NCBI GenBank assembly: GCA_947630205.1
Contig: CANRGW010000016.1
Coordinates: 1 to 15,100 of the forward strand
Length of the DNA stretch: 15,100 nucleotides
Source of the DNA: an uncultured Bacilli bacterium
GTDB lineage: Bacteria > Bacillota_I > Bacilli_A > RF39 > UBA660
Reading direction: 5' to 3'
Both the position numbers and the translations under genes were made by a program. Of this stretch, positions 7,582 through 14,313 are shown in pieces; the stretch's first letter is position 1; each line of letters begins with the position of its first letter. The notes beneath the pieces are model-generated. The model had not been told where the DNA came from, did no database searches, and was given only the letters and a program-made list of their open reading frames with translations.

Positions 7582-8763
7582 CTAACTTTTACTTTTCAAA
7601 AACATTACTGTTTCAACTTTATTAGTTTTTGGAAACATATCAACTAAATATAATTTTTCTAATTCATATTCTTCCCTTAAAGAATTTAAATCTCTTTTTA
7701 AAGATATCATTTCACAAGAAATATAAATAATATATTTAGCCTTAATTTTATTTAAATAAAAAATTGTTTTTTTATCAAGTCCTCGTCTAGCCGGGTCAAC
7801 TAAAATTAAATCAACATCTTGAAAATTTTCAATATTATCTTCAACTAAGCCATTAATTACTTGTAAATTTGTAATTTTATTTATTTCTAAATTAGTTTTA
7901 GCATCCATCGTTGCATTTACGTTTTCTTCTATACTTATAACCTCATCAACATACTTACTTAAAATAATTCCTAAAACACTAGTTCCACTATAAAGATCTA
8001 AAGCCTTTTTTACTTTTTTATCTTTTAAATAATTTTCTAAAAGTTCTATAATTTTTATAAGACCATCTCTATTTACTTGAAAAAAAGAATTATAATGAAC
8101 TTTAAATTTATAGTCTAATATTTCCTCTTGAAAATAATCTTTTCCTTTTATTACTTCATCATTAACAATAATATTAGTAATAATATTTTCTTCTTTTAAC
8201 TTATCAATATGTTGATATTTACCATTAATAATTAAAAGTACTTCGCCTTTTTTATTTTCTCTTATAATAATACTCCCATTAAAATCATTATCTTTATAAG
8301 TATTTAAAATTTTAATAATAGCATTTATTTGAGGATTTAAAAGATAACAATAATTAATACTAACAAGTTCCCTGCTTCCCTCTTGATAATAACCTAACTT
8401 AGAATTTTTAACATGTAAAGTTACTTTATCACGATAACCATATTCTAAAGTTGCAAACATTCCATCACATCTTTTAAAATAATCCCGGGCTTTATTTATT
8501 TTAAAATTATGTTCTTCTTTAAAAGTAGTATGTAAAAAATTACAACCTCCACATTCATTATAATAAGGACAAACTGGTTCTTTTCTTTCTTTACTTGGCG
8601 TTATTATTTTTTTTATTTGAGCCTTAAGATAATCTTTCTTTTCTACTCTTATTGCAACATCTAAAGTTTCACCAGGCAAAGCCCTTTTAACAAAACAAAC
8701 TTTATTATTAATTCTCGCAATTCCTTGTCCTTCATCATCAAATTTCGTTATTTTTACTTCCAT
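7582..8763 (-). CDS. rlmD: 23S rRNA uracil-C5 methyltransferase, RlmD/TrmA family
   Basis: This enzyme makes 5-methyluridine in RNA from S-adenosylmethionine; Gram-positive relatives act on 23S rRNA (RlmCD). It has an N-terminal TRAM domain (about residues 1-55) and iron-sulfur cysteines 65, 71, 74 and 139 in the RumA arrangement (C-x5-C-x2-C, then a distal Cys). SFFQVN follows (about 226), then the SAM site LDLYSGTSVLG (about 255), DPARRG (about 323), nucleophile Cys350 in YISC, and the KVET glutamate (384). ATG at 8763 is preferred over an in-frame TTG at 8769: GAGGAA (8770-8775) stands six bases before the ATG and directly abuts the TTG. The length of 393 residues is short for the family (about 430-460), but all catalytic motifs are present. 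Whether it modifies U747, U1939 or both cannot be read from sequence. Confidence 0.93.
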   Translation of the reverse strand: MEVKITKFDDEGQGIARINNKVCFVKRALPGETLDVAIRVEKKDYLKAQIKKIITPSKERKEPVCPYYNECGGCNFLHTTFKEEHNFKINKARDYFKRCDGMFATLEYGYRDKVTLHVKNSKLGYYQEGSRELVSINYCYLLNPQINAIIKILNTYKDNDFNGSIIIRENKKGEVLLIINGKYQHIDKLKEENIITNIIVNDEVIKGKDYFQEEILDYKFKVHYNSFFQVNRDGLIKIIELLENYLKDKKVKKALDLYSGTSVLGIILSKYVDEVISIEENVNATMDAKTNLEINKITNLQVINGLVEDNIENFQDVDLILVDPARRGLDKKTIFYLNKIKAKYIIYISCEMISLKRDLNSLREEYELEKLYLVDMFPKTNKVETVMFLKSKS

Positions 8764-8769
8764 AAACAA

Positions 8770-8775
8770 TTCCTC
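8770..8775 (-). promoter_or_regulatory. Ribosome binding site that fixes the rlmD start
   Basis: On the minus strand, GAGGAA stands six bases before ATG at 8763. The upstream TTG at 8769 follows it with no spacer and is therefore unlikely to be used. Confidence 0.75.
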
Positions 8776-8781
8776 GTCTAT

Positions 8782-8787
8782 ATTATA
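8782..8787 (-). promoter_or_regulatory. Candidate -10 element of rlmD
   Basis: A perfect TATAAT on the minus strand lies 18 bases before the rlmD ATG. The best -35 at 17 bases is TTTTAA (8805-8810), which is weak. Transcription from here would give a leader of only about a dozen bases that barely contains the ribosome binding site. It would drive rlmD and the DnaQ-like gene. Confidence 0.45.
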
Positions 8788-8828
8788 ACGTTTTTTTAAA
8801 AGAATTAAAAGAAATATTTAATTAATGA

Positions 8829-8901
8829 GAGAGGTATCAGACCTTTAATTTTTTTTGGTTTGGTAGTAAATATAAATTTAAATAAGTCTTAAATACCTCT
8901 C
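8829..8901. repeat. Long-range inverted repeat in the rlmD-gerA intergenic region
   Basis: GAGAGGTAT (8829-8837) pairs perfectly with ATACCTCTC (8893-8901). Inside it, AGAC (8839-8842) can pair with GTCT (8886-8889), giving a two-part stem that closes a loop of about 43 AT-rich bases. The pairing is equally possible on either strand, and no gene covers it. It may be a structured RNA, a two-site operator or the ends of a small non-coding mobile element. No target duplication is evident at the flanks. I do not recognise a known riboswitch core. Confidence 0.55.
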
Positions 8902-8904
8902 ATA

Positions 8905-9015
8905 TATAATATTACCTTTTTTCAATTTTTTTTAACTTTTAAAAGTAAAATTTTTTTCTCCTTGCTACATAAGGGTTTGAAAACGTTAAAAGGTGAAACT
9001 TTTTCACCTTTTTTA
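8905..9015 (+). ncRNA. Candidate small RNA or attenuated leader upstream of gerA
   Basis: A perfect TATAAT (8905-8910) is followed about 80 bases later by a strong intrinsic terminator, with no reading frame between. The transcript would begin near 8917 and end near 9015. It contains a bulged hairpin: TTTTC (8954-8958) and TCCTT (8959-8963) pair with GAAAA (8979-8983) and AAGGG (8971-8975), with a 7-base loop and a TTT bulge. There is no convincing -35, so the promoter is uncertain. The RNA could be independent or could be the leader of the germination operon, with the terminator acting as an attenuator. Confidence 0.35.
8988..9014 (+). terminator. Rho-independent terminator 74 bases before gerA
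   Basis: AAAAGGTGAAA (8988-8998) and TTTCACCTTTT (9002-9012) form an 11-bp perfect stem with a three-base loop and end in a T run. On the minus strand the tail is weaker (TTTTAACG). It lies in a divergent region with no gene on + upstream of it, so it must end a non-coding transcript or attenuate gerA. Confidence 0.75.
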
Positions 9016-9087
9016 AAAATACTTAAAAAAATATCTTAATGAATTAAAAATTAAAAATAGAAAATAATAATTACAGATGGTGATAGC

Positions 9088-10503
9088 ATGAATTATGTTC
9101 AAAAAATAAAAGAAGAAAGTGAAAATGCCGATGACTATATTTATAAAGATATCAAACTAAATGATAATATAATTAACATTATAAATATTGAAACAATAAC
9201 AAGCAGTGATGATATAAATAATTTTATTTTAAAAAAAATTAGTTTTTTAGAAAATTTACAAACTAATGATTTAGTCAACTATCTTTATAATTACTTACCA
9301 ACAACAAGTATAAATAAAATAAAAGATTATGATACTTTAAAAGATAAACTTTTAAATGGTTATACAATTCTAATTATCAACAATAAAGAAATATTAGCAG
9401 TTGAAACAAGACGGAATTTAACAAGTGGACCTCGGGAAACCGATTATGAAAAAACTATTTTAGGTCCTAAAGATGCTTTCATTGAACATTATAATACTAA
9501 TCTTGGTCTTATAAGAAGAAGAATAAAAAACATAAATTTACATACTAAATCTTTTTCTTTAGGTAAATATACTAAAACTAAAGTAAGTCTTCTTTATTTA
9601 AATGGTATTGTAAAAAAAGAACTTGTTAATAAAATTTCTAAAAAACTTCAAAAAATTAACATTGATGGTATTATAGACAGTAATTATTTAAAAAAATATT
9701 TAAATACTTCTAAAAGTTTATTTCCTACTTTAAAATCTACAGAACGCCCTGATTTAGCAAGTGAAGCCTTATTAGAAGGAAAAGTTTTACTTTTAGTTGA
9801 CAATAGTCCTGAAGTTTTAATATTACCCACTTTCTTTATTGATTTCTTTCATACAAGCGATGACTACTATCAAAAAAGTATAAATGCTAGTTTTATTCGT
9901 CTTATTCGTTTAATTGCTTTTATAATTGCTATTTTCTTACCAGCCATCTACGTTGCATTAACTACTCATAATCCTGATAGTATGCCAATTAATTTACTTT
10001 TAAGTTTTCAAAGTCAAAGAATATCTGTTCCCTTTCCTGCTTTTGTTGAGGCTATTTTAATGATTATAGCCTTTGAAATTCTAAGAGAAAGTGATATTCG
10101 TATCCCTTCAACAATGGGAAGTGCCGTTTCCATTTTAGGAGGTTTAGTTTTAGGAGATGCCGCTGTTAATGCTGGAATTGTATCCCCTATCATGATAATT
10201 GTTGTTGCTATAAGTGCAATAAGTGGTCTTTTAATTCAATCAATAGAAGCCATCAATTCAATAAGATGGTATAGATTTCTTGTAATAATTCTTTCTAGTA
10301 TCTTTGGTTATTATGGTATCTTCTTAGGAACAATTTTAATTCTAACTAATTTATCCGATGCTAAAAGCCTTGATAAAGATTATCTCTATCCATTTGCTCC
10401 TATTAACTTTCAAGAACAAGAAGATGGTTTTCTAAAGATTTCTAAACCAAAAGTTAAACTTCGTAATCCTATTTTAAGTAATAATAAAGTGAGAGGTAAA
10501 TAA
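9088..10503 (+). CDS. gerKA: Spore germination receptor A subunit (GerA/GerKA family)
   Basis: GerA subunits form, with B and C subunits, the nutrient germinant receptor in the inner membrane of the spore; recent work on Bacillus treats the complex as a nutrient-gated ion channel. The 471 residues match the family length (about 480). Diagnostic segments are RNLTSGPRETDYE (109-121), LGPKDAFIE (125-133), LIRRRIK (141-147), TERPD (218-222), EGKVLLLVDNSP (230-241), DDYY (258-261), and the membrane signature from RIPSTMGSAVSILGG through IVSP (338-367). An N-terminal soluble domain (1-265) precedes about five hydrophobic segments. GGTGAT lies three bases before ATG and matches the anti-Shine-Dalgarno tail. 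The last base of its TAA stop is also the first base of the next start codon. The sequence fits GerK- and GerA-type subunits equally, so the exact symbol is by convention. Confidence 0.93.
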   Translation: MNYVQKIKEESENADDYIYKDIKLNDNIINIINIETITSSDDINNFILKKISFLENLQTNDLVNYLYNYLPTTSINKIKDYDTLKDKLLNGYTILIINNKEILAVETRRNLTSGPRETDYEKTILGPKDAFIEHYNTNLGLIRRRIKNINLHTKSFSLGKYTKTKVSLLYLNGIVKKELVNKISKKLQKINIDGIIDSNYLKKYLNTSKSLFPTLKSTERPDLASEALLEGKVLLLVDNSPEVLILPTFFIDFFHTSDDYYQKSINASFIRLIRLIAFIIAIFLPAIYVALTTHNPDSMPINLLLSFQSQRISVPFPAFVEAILMIIAFEILRESDIRIPSTMGSAVSILGGLVLGDAAVNAGIVSPIMIIVVAISAISGLLIQSIEAINSIRWYRFLVIILSSIFGYYGIFLGTILILTNLSDAKSLDKDYLYPFAPINFQEQEDGFLKISKPKVKLRNPILSNNKVRGK

Positions 10504-11396
10504 TGAAAAAATATTTAATTTTAATCCTTTTATTTTTAGTAACTGGTTGTAGTTCTTATATTGAATTAAATGACTTAGTTATAATAAATGCAATTGGTCT
10601 TGCAAAACAAAACAATAATTATCACTTATATATTTCTTATGTTGATGAAATAAATAAAGATACAATAGAACCAACAACAACCGTTAAAGAAATGGAAGGT
10701 AATTCTTTAAATCAAATAATTGATGACTTAAGTCTTATTTTAAGTAAAAAAATTTATATGTCACATTTAGACTTATTAGTTATAAACGATAGTATTAAAA
10801 CGAAAGAATTAGAAAATATTATTAATTACTTTTTAAATAACAATGAAACAAGAGAAGACTTTTTAGTTATAAATACCGATAATATAAAAGATATACTAGA
10901 ACAAACTAAATTTAAAGAAATAAATGATTTAATTGAAAACAATCAACGAGAAACTAGTAAAACTATTTATACAACTATGTATGATGTTATAGAAAATTAT
11001 TATCAAAAAGAAAATATTTATCTTCCTTATTTAACATATAATAATTCTTTAACGCTTAAAGGTCTAAAAGTATTTTCCAAAAATAAATATAGCCTTATAG
11101 AAGAAGATGAGGTTATTTATATTAATTACCTTTTAAATAAAATAAATTCTTATAAATATAGTTATGAATGTGCAGACGATAAATTTCTTTATTTAAATAT
11201 ATTAGGTGCTAATGTAAATGAACTTTCCAAAGAATTATTAATTACTAATGAAATAAAAGTTATTACCAATGATTGTAAATTAAAACAAAAAGAAATAGAA
11301 CAAATTTTTAATAAAAATCTAAAAGATAATTTAGAAAAAATAACAAAGAAAAAACTAACTATAAAAAATACTATTCGAGGTACTTATGAAAATTAA
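10503..11396 (+). CDS. gerKC: Spore germination receptor C subunit, short lipoprotein
   Basis: This 297-residue protein has a lipoprotein signal peptide with lipobox LVTGC, so Cys16 would be lipidated and the rest would face the outer side of the spore inner membrane. The region after it (DLVIINAIGLAKQNNNYHLY) follows the GerAC pattern, in which a conserved aspartate and an alGiD-type strand open the first domain. SHLDLLVINDS and an NYFLNNNETREDFLVI stretch also fit. GerC proteins usually have 370-400 residues, and the shortfall appears to be in the middle and C-terminal domains. GAGAGG lies before ATG, which overlaps the gerA stop by one base. Its own end overlaps gerB by 11 bases. Family membership rests on weak motifs plus strong context. 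Confidence 0.85.
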   Translation: MKKYLILILLFLVTGCSSYIELNDLVIINAIGLAKQNNNYHLYISYVDEINKDTIEPTTTVKEMEGNSLNQIIDDLSLILSKKIYMSHLDLLVINDSIKTKELENIINYFLNNNETREDFLVINTDNIKDILEQTKFKEINDLIENNQRETSKTIYTTMYDVIENYYQKENIYLPYLTYNNSLTLKGLKVFSKNKYSLIEEDEVIYINYLLNKINSYKYSYECADDKFLYLNILGANVNELSKELLITNEIKVITNDCKLKQKEIEQIFNKNLKDNLEKITKKKLTIKNTIRGTYEN

Positions 11397-12246
11397 AAAA
11401 ATAGAAAATCGTCTTAGTTTCTTTTTCTTAACTTTAGCAATTACTATTTTAAATATCCATAACTTATCAATATTAGGAATTATAATTGGTAGTATTTTAA
11501 GTATATTTTTTATTTTCTTCATGGAAAAATTAAATATTTACAAATATAAAGTTATAAAGATCTTTTTAATGTTTTTAACATTTTTCTTCATGACTATTTA
11601 TTTAAATAAAATTACTTATTTTATAGGTGATAACATTTTAAGAAATTATTCTTTAATAAGTATTAGTTTAACTATTATTATTTTTACTTATTATCTTGCT
11701 AATAAAGGATATCATACTATTGTTAAAGTTATTATGTTAGCATCTTATTTTATAATTTTTATCTTTTTAATTGGTTTTTTGTTTTTATTTCCTTATCTTA
11801 ATTTAAGTAATTTAAATATTAATATTTTTACAAGCAATAATCTCTTTAAAGAAAGTTTTTATTATGCTATTTTTATAGTTTATTCTTATTTTTTAATTTA
11901 TCCCCTTTCTAATACTAAATTTCAAATACGTGATTTAGTAATTAATTCAAGTTATCAAATCTTATCTTTTTTAAGTATTTTTAGTGTTTTAGGATTAACT
12001 TTAGAAAGTTTATATAAATATTCTTATATTGTTATATTTAAAAAAGTTAGTTTAATAGGCTTTATAGAAAGAATAGAAATTATCTTTTCTCTAAATTACT
12101 TATTTATCTTTTTCTTTTTGTTAGTATTATCTTTTTATCAAATAAAATATAATTTACAATATTTCATAAAAAAAGATAAGAACCAAAGTATTATCCTTAT
12201 CATTATTACAATTTTAATTTTTTGTACTAACTTATTATTTACATAA
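11386..12246 (+). CDS. gerKB: Spore germination receptor B-like membrane subunit, shortened
   Basis: The protein has 286 residues and is almost entirely hydrophobic, with about nine predicted membrane helices. GerB subunits belong to the APC transporter superfamily and bind the germinant. Two landmarks fit: YYLANKGYHTIVK (about 102-114), like the family's a.kG.e.iaR segment, and SLIGFIERIEIIF (about 222-234), matching the g.FieRlE motif before the late helices. The usual length is about 360-370 residues with ten helices; here the last helix and several loops are missing, and the N-terminal GxGxLxLP-type helix break is not apparent. GAGG lies five bases before ATG, inside the gerC end, implying coupled translation. 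The 3' end overlaps that of the convergent neighbour by 8 bases. Confidence 0.8.
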   Translation: MKIKKIENRLSFFFLTLAITILNIHNLSILGIIIGSILSIFFIFFMEKLNIYKYKVIKIFLMFLTFFFMTIYLNKITYFIGDNILRNYSLISISLTIIIFTYYLANKGYHTIVKVIMLASYFIIFIFLIGFLFLFPYLNLSNLNINIFTSNNLFKESFYYAIFIVYSYFLIYPLSNTKFQIRDLVINSSYQILSFLSIFSVLGLTLESLYKYSYIVIFKKVSLIGFIERIEIIFSLNYLFIFFFLLVLSFYQIKYNLQYFIKKDKNQSIILIIITILIFCTNLLFT

Positions 12247-12721
12247 CAGAACAAGTTAACCCTTGTTGTTCATAATATTTTTGTTGTTCTTCTATTCCTT
12301 TATTTAATTTATCAATACTTAAATCTTCATGATTACTTACGGAAAAATCAATAGTTACTACTTCACCATCTTCTTGCGTAGTTACTTTTCCTATTTGAAC
12401 TTTTAAAGTTTGGAATAAGGAATTTAATTCTGAATTATCAGAAACTTCCGTAGTATCCGTTGGTTCACTAGTATCAGGATTAGAAGAGTCTGTAGGTTCT
12501 TCCGTTACATCAAAACGTTTAAAAACAATTGCCCTTATTTTATCATTATCATAACTAGTACCAATTATAAATCTTTTATTTGAACATCTTAAATTACGTC
12601 TTACAACTTCTTGATTATCTTTATCATCATCTTTTTTAGGAAGAAAAGCCCTTAAAGATGGAGGTAATAATACTAAAAATAATAAAGCAAAAATTCCAAA
12701 AAAACATAAAAACTTCTTCAT
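12239..12721 (-). CDS. Secreted or membrane-anchored hypothetical protein
   Basis: I do not recognise a named family. The 160-residue product begins with a short basic start and a hydrophobic segment (about residues 4-27) that should be a signal peptide or anchor; no clear lipobox is seen. A KKDDDKDN patch follows, then a strand-rich stretch with Cys46. A Ser/Thr/Pro/Glu-rich linker (about 72-97) leads to a C-terminal domain ending EEQQKYYEQQGLTCSVM with Cys157. Cys46 and Cys157 could pair outside the cell. ATG at 12721 is chosen because GAGGTGA precedes it; an in-frame ATG at 12754 would place the promoter's -10 inside the coding region. It stands alone between gerB (convergent) and cca (upstream on the same strand). 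Confidence 0.75.
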   Translation of the reverse strand: MKKFLCFFGIFALLFLVLLPPSLRAFLPKKDDDKDNQEVVRRNLRCSNKRFIIGTSYDNDKIRAIVFKRFDVTEEPTDSSNPDTSEPTDTTEVSDNSELNSLFQTLKVQIGKVTTQEDGEVVTIDFSVSNHEDLSIDKLNKGIEEQQKYYEQQGLTCSVM

Positions 12722-12744
12722 ATTCACCTCTTTATTATATAAAT

Positions 12745-12773
12745 ATGATAGCACATTTTCTTAGGTTTTGAAA
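12745..12773 (-). promoter_or_regulatory. Candidate promoter of the hypothetical secreted protein
   Basis: On the minus strand, TATCAT (12745-12750, five of six) carries an upstream TGC, an extended -10. A weak TTTCAA-like -35 lies 17 bases further up. Transcription would start near 12738, just ahead of the GAGGTGA ribosome binding site. A TATAAT at 12734-12739 is an alternative -10 but lacks a good -35. Confidence 0.4.
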
Positions 12774-12774
12774 G

Positions 12775-13890
12775 TTAATTATTTATTTTCTTATAGTTTT
12801 TATCAAGATAATCAAGAATATCTTTTTTAGTATTTTGTAAATTACCTGTTAATATTTCAATTTCTAAACATTTAAATATTTCATTTAAAAAAGAAGCTGG
12901 TTCTTTATTTAAATACTTACATATATCAGTTGCTGTAATCGCTATTTCACTTTTACTTTTAATTGACAAATTATTATAAGCAATAGTTATACTTTTTTTA
13001 CTTATTCCTTTATTAATTCCTGCTAAAATATTAACATATAAACCATATTTATATAAAATAAGGGGATTAGTATTATCATAGTTATAAACGATATTTACTT
13101 TCTTAATCATTTCTCTTTCATGTTTATTAAAATGATAAGAAGGAGAATTTAACATAGCCCAAATACCTACTAAATCTGTATAATCTTTAACTCTATCAAT
13201 ATGATCTAATTCTAAATCCTGAATTAAATCTAATTTTTTTATTAATTCTATTCCCTCTTTGGCTTTAGGACTAGCAAATATTTTATCAAGTTCAATTTTC
13301 TTTCTTTCATAAGAAATTTTCTTTAATAAATCTTTATGTAATTTAATTGCTTCTAAAATATTATTATCTAGTTCAAAATTTAAAACAGATGAAAAACGAA
13401 CGGCTCTTAATATTCTTAAAGCATCATCATAAAAACTTTTTTTACTATCCCCTATTGTTCTAATAATTTTTTTGGCTAAATCCTCTTGTCCATTTAAAGG
13501 ATCAATAATTACACCATTTTTATCCATACAAATAGCATTAACTGTAAAATCACGTCTTTTTAAATCCGTTAATAAATCACTAACATAGTTTACTCTTGAA
13601 GGATGTCTATTATCTAAATATTCTGACTCTTCGCGAAACGTTGTTACTTCAAAAATCACATTTTTATAATTAACTCGTATAGAACCATAACTATCCTCAG
13701 CATTCATTAATTTTGGTAAAGTTATACTCGAAAATATTTTTTTCATTTCTTTAGGAGTTGCACTTGTTGTTATATCAATATCCATAGAAGTTTTTCCCAT
13801 TAGAAAATCCCTTACAAAACCACCAACTATATAGGCTGAATGATTAGCACTCTCAATTATATTAATAAATTCTAAAGCGATTTCTTTCAT
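12775..13890 (-). CDS. cca: CCA-adding tRNA nucleotidyltransferase
   Basis: The enzyme adds or repairs the 3' CCA end of tRNAs; it is a class II nucleotidyltransferase of the poly(A) polymerase superfamily. It shows YIVGGFVRD near residue 20 (nucleotide-binding GGxVRD), the catalytic DIDI pair about ten residues later, then FEVTTFR, the RRDFTVNAI motif (about 112-120), and DDALRILRAVRF (about 155-166), followed by helical tRNA-binding domains. At 371 residues it is slightly shorter than the Bacillus enzyme (about 397), mainly at the C-terminus. Either ATG 13890 or ATG 13899 could start it; GGATGGGAT before 13890 is the better, though imperfect, ribosome binding site. It begins about 20 bases after the hup terminator without an obvious promoter, so it may depend on hup readthrough. 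Whether it adds all of CCA or only poly(A) or A cannot be told with certainty from sequence. Confidence 0.93.
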   Translation of the reverse strand: MKEIALEFINIIESANHSAYIVGGFVRDFLMGKTSMDIDITTSATPKEMKKIFSSITLPKLMNAEDSYGSIRVNYKNVIFEVTTFREESEYLDNRHPSRVNYVSDLLTDLKRRDFTVNAICMDKNGVIIDPLNGQEDLAKKIIRTIGDSKKSFYDDALRILRAVRFSSVLNFELDNNILEAIKLHKDLLKKISYERKKIELDKIFASPKAKEGIELIKKLDLIQDLELDHIDRVKDYTDLVGIWAMLNSPSYHFNKHEREMIKKVNIVYNYDNTNPLILYKYGLYVNILAGINKGISKKSITIAYNNLSIKSKSEIAITATDICKYLNKEPASFLNEIFKCLEIEILTGNLQNTKKDILDYLDKNYKKINN

Positions 13891-13910
13891 ATATCCCATC
13901 CATTCATTTT

Positions 13911-13943
13911 AAAAAAACTAAAAAGTTTTGAAGCTTTTTAGTT
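13911..13943 (-). terminator. Rho-independent terminator of the HU gene
   Basis: AACTAAAAAG (13916-13925) and CTTTTTAGTT (13934-13943) form a 10-bp perfect stem with an 8-base loop. On the minus strand it is followed by a run of T. The promoter-distal arm begins right at the hup stop codon. Leakage would supply the cca transcript. Confidence 0.75.
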
Positions 13944-14210
13944 TATTGTTTGTTTTAATTGAGTTCCAGCTTTAAATGTAACTGCCTTACGAGCAGGTAT
14001 ATTAACTGTTGCTCCTGTTTGAGGATTACGTCCTGTACGTGCTTGTCTTTCAGAAACACCAAAAGTACCAAATCCAATTAAAGTAATTTTGTCACCTTTC
14101 TTTAATGCTCCTGTGATTGCTTCAAAAGTAGCATCGATAGCTCTTAAAGCATCAGCTTTTGTTAATCCTGCGCTAGTTGCAACTGCTTCTACTAATTCAA
14201 CTTTTTTCAT
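13938..14210 (-). CDS. hup: Nucleoid-associated protein HU
   Basis: This 90-residue DNA-binding protein has the full HU signature. An N-terminal helical dimerisation half (MKKVELVEAVATSAGLTKAD) precedes GFGTF (47-51) and the flexible arm ARTGRNPQTG (57-66), in which Pro63 at the tip inserts into DNA. IPARKAVTFKAG then leads into the last helix. HU bends and compacts DNA and acts as a dimer in nucleoid organisation. The length is exactly typical. A strong ribosome binding site, AAAGGAGGAAC, precedes ATG. The gene ends in its own terminator. It is more balanced in base use than its AT-rich neighbours, as expected for a highly expressed gene. Confidence 0.97.
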   Translation of the reverse strand: MKKVELVEAVATSAGLTKADALRAIDATFEAITGALKKGDKITLIGFGTFGVSERQARTGRNPQTGATVNIPARKAVTFKAGTQLKQTIN

Positions 14211-14238
14211 TATGTTCCTCCTTTATTAGTGAATTTAT

Positions 14239-14257
14239 TAAGCATATATCATGCTTA
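14239..14257. repeat. Short inverted repeat upstream of hup
   Basis: TAAGCAT (14239-14245) and ATGCTTA (14251-14257) form a 7-bp inverted repeat with a 5-base centre, 29-47 bases before the hup start. It could be an operator or a 5' leader hairpin. The hup promoter itself is not clear: TATGAT (minus strand, 14270-14275) is a plausible -10, but no good -35 sits at the right distance. Confidence 0.3.
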
Positions 14258-14313
14258 TATATACAACTTATCATATATTTTTTTTTAAATCAACACTTTT
14301 TTACTTTTTTTTA

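Noticed and set aside
8829..8901. Purine riboswitch suggested by GGTTTGGTAGT within the inverted repeat
   Set aside because: Only a short string resembles the purine aptamer; the loop-loop complementarity and conserved junction bases are absent.
8971..8984. tRNA T-arm-like GGGTTTGAAAAC
   Set aside because: No acceptor, D-arm or anticodon structure surrounds it; the bases pair better in the local bulged hairpin.
12722..12754. Upstream ATG for the secreted hypothetical protein
   Set aside because: It would place the -10 and the ribosome binding site inside the coding region and push the signal segment away from the N-terminus.
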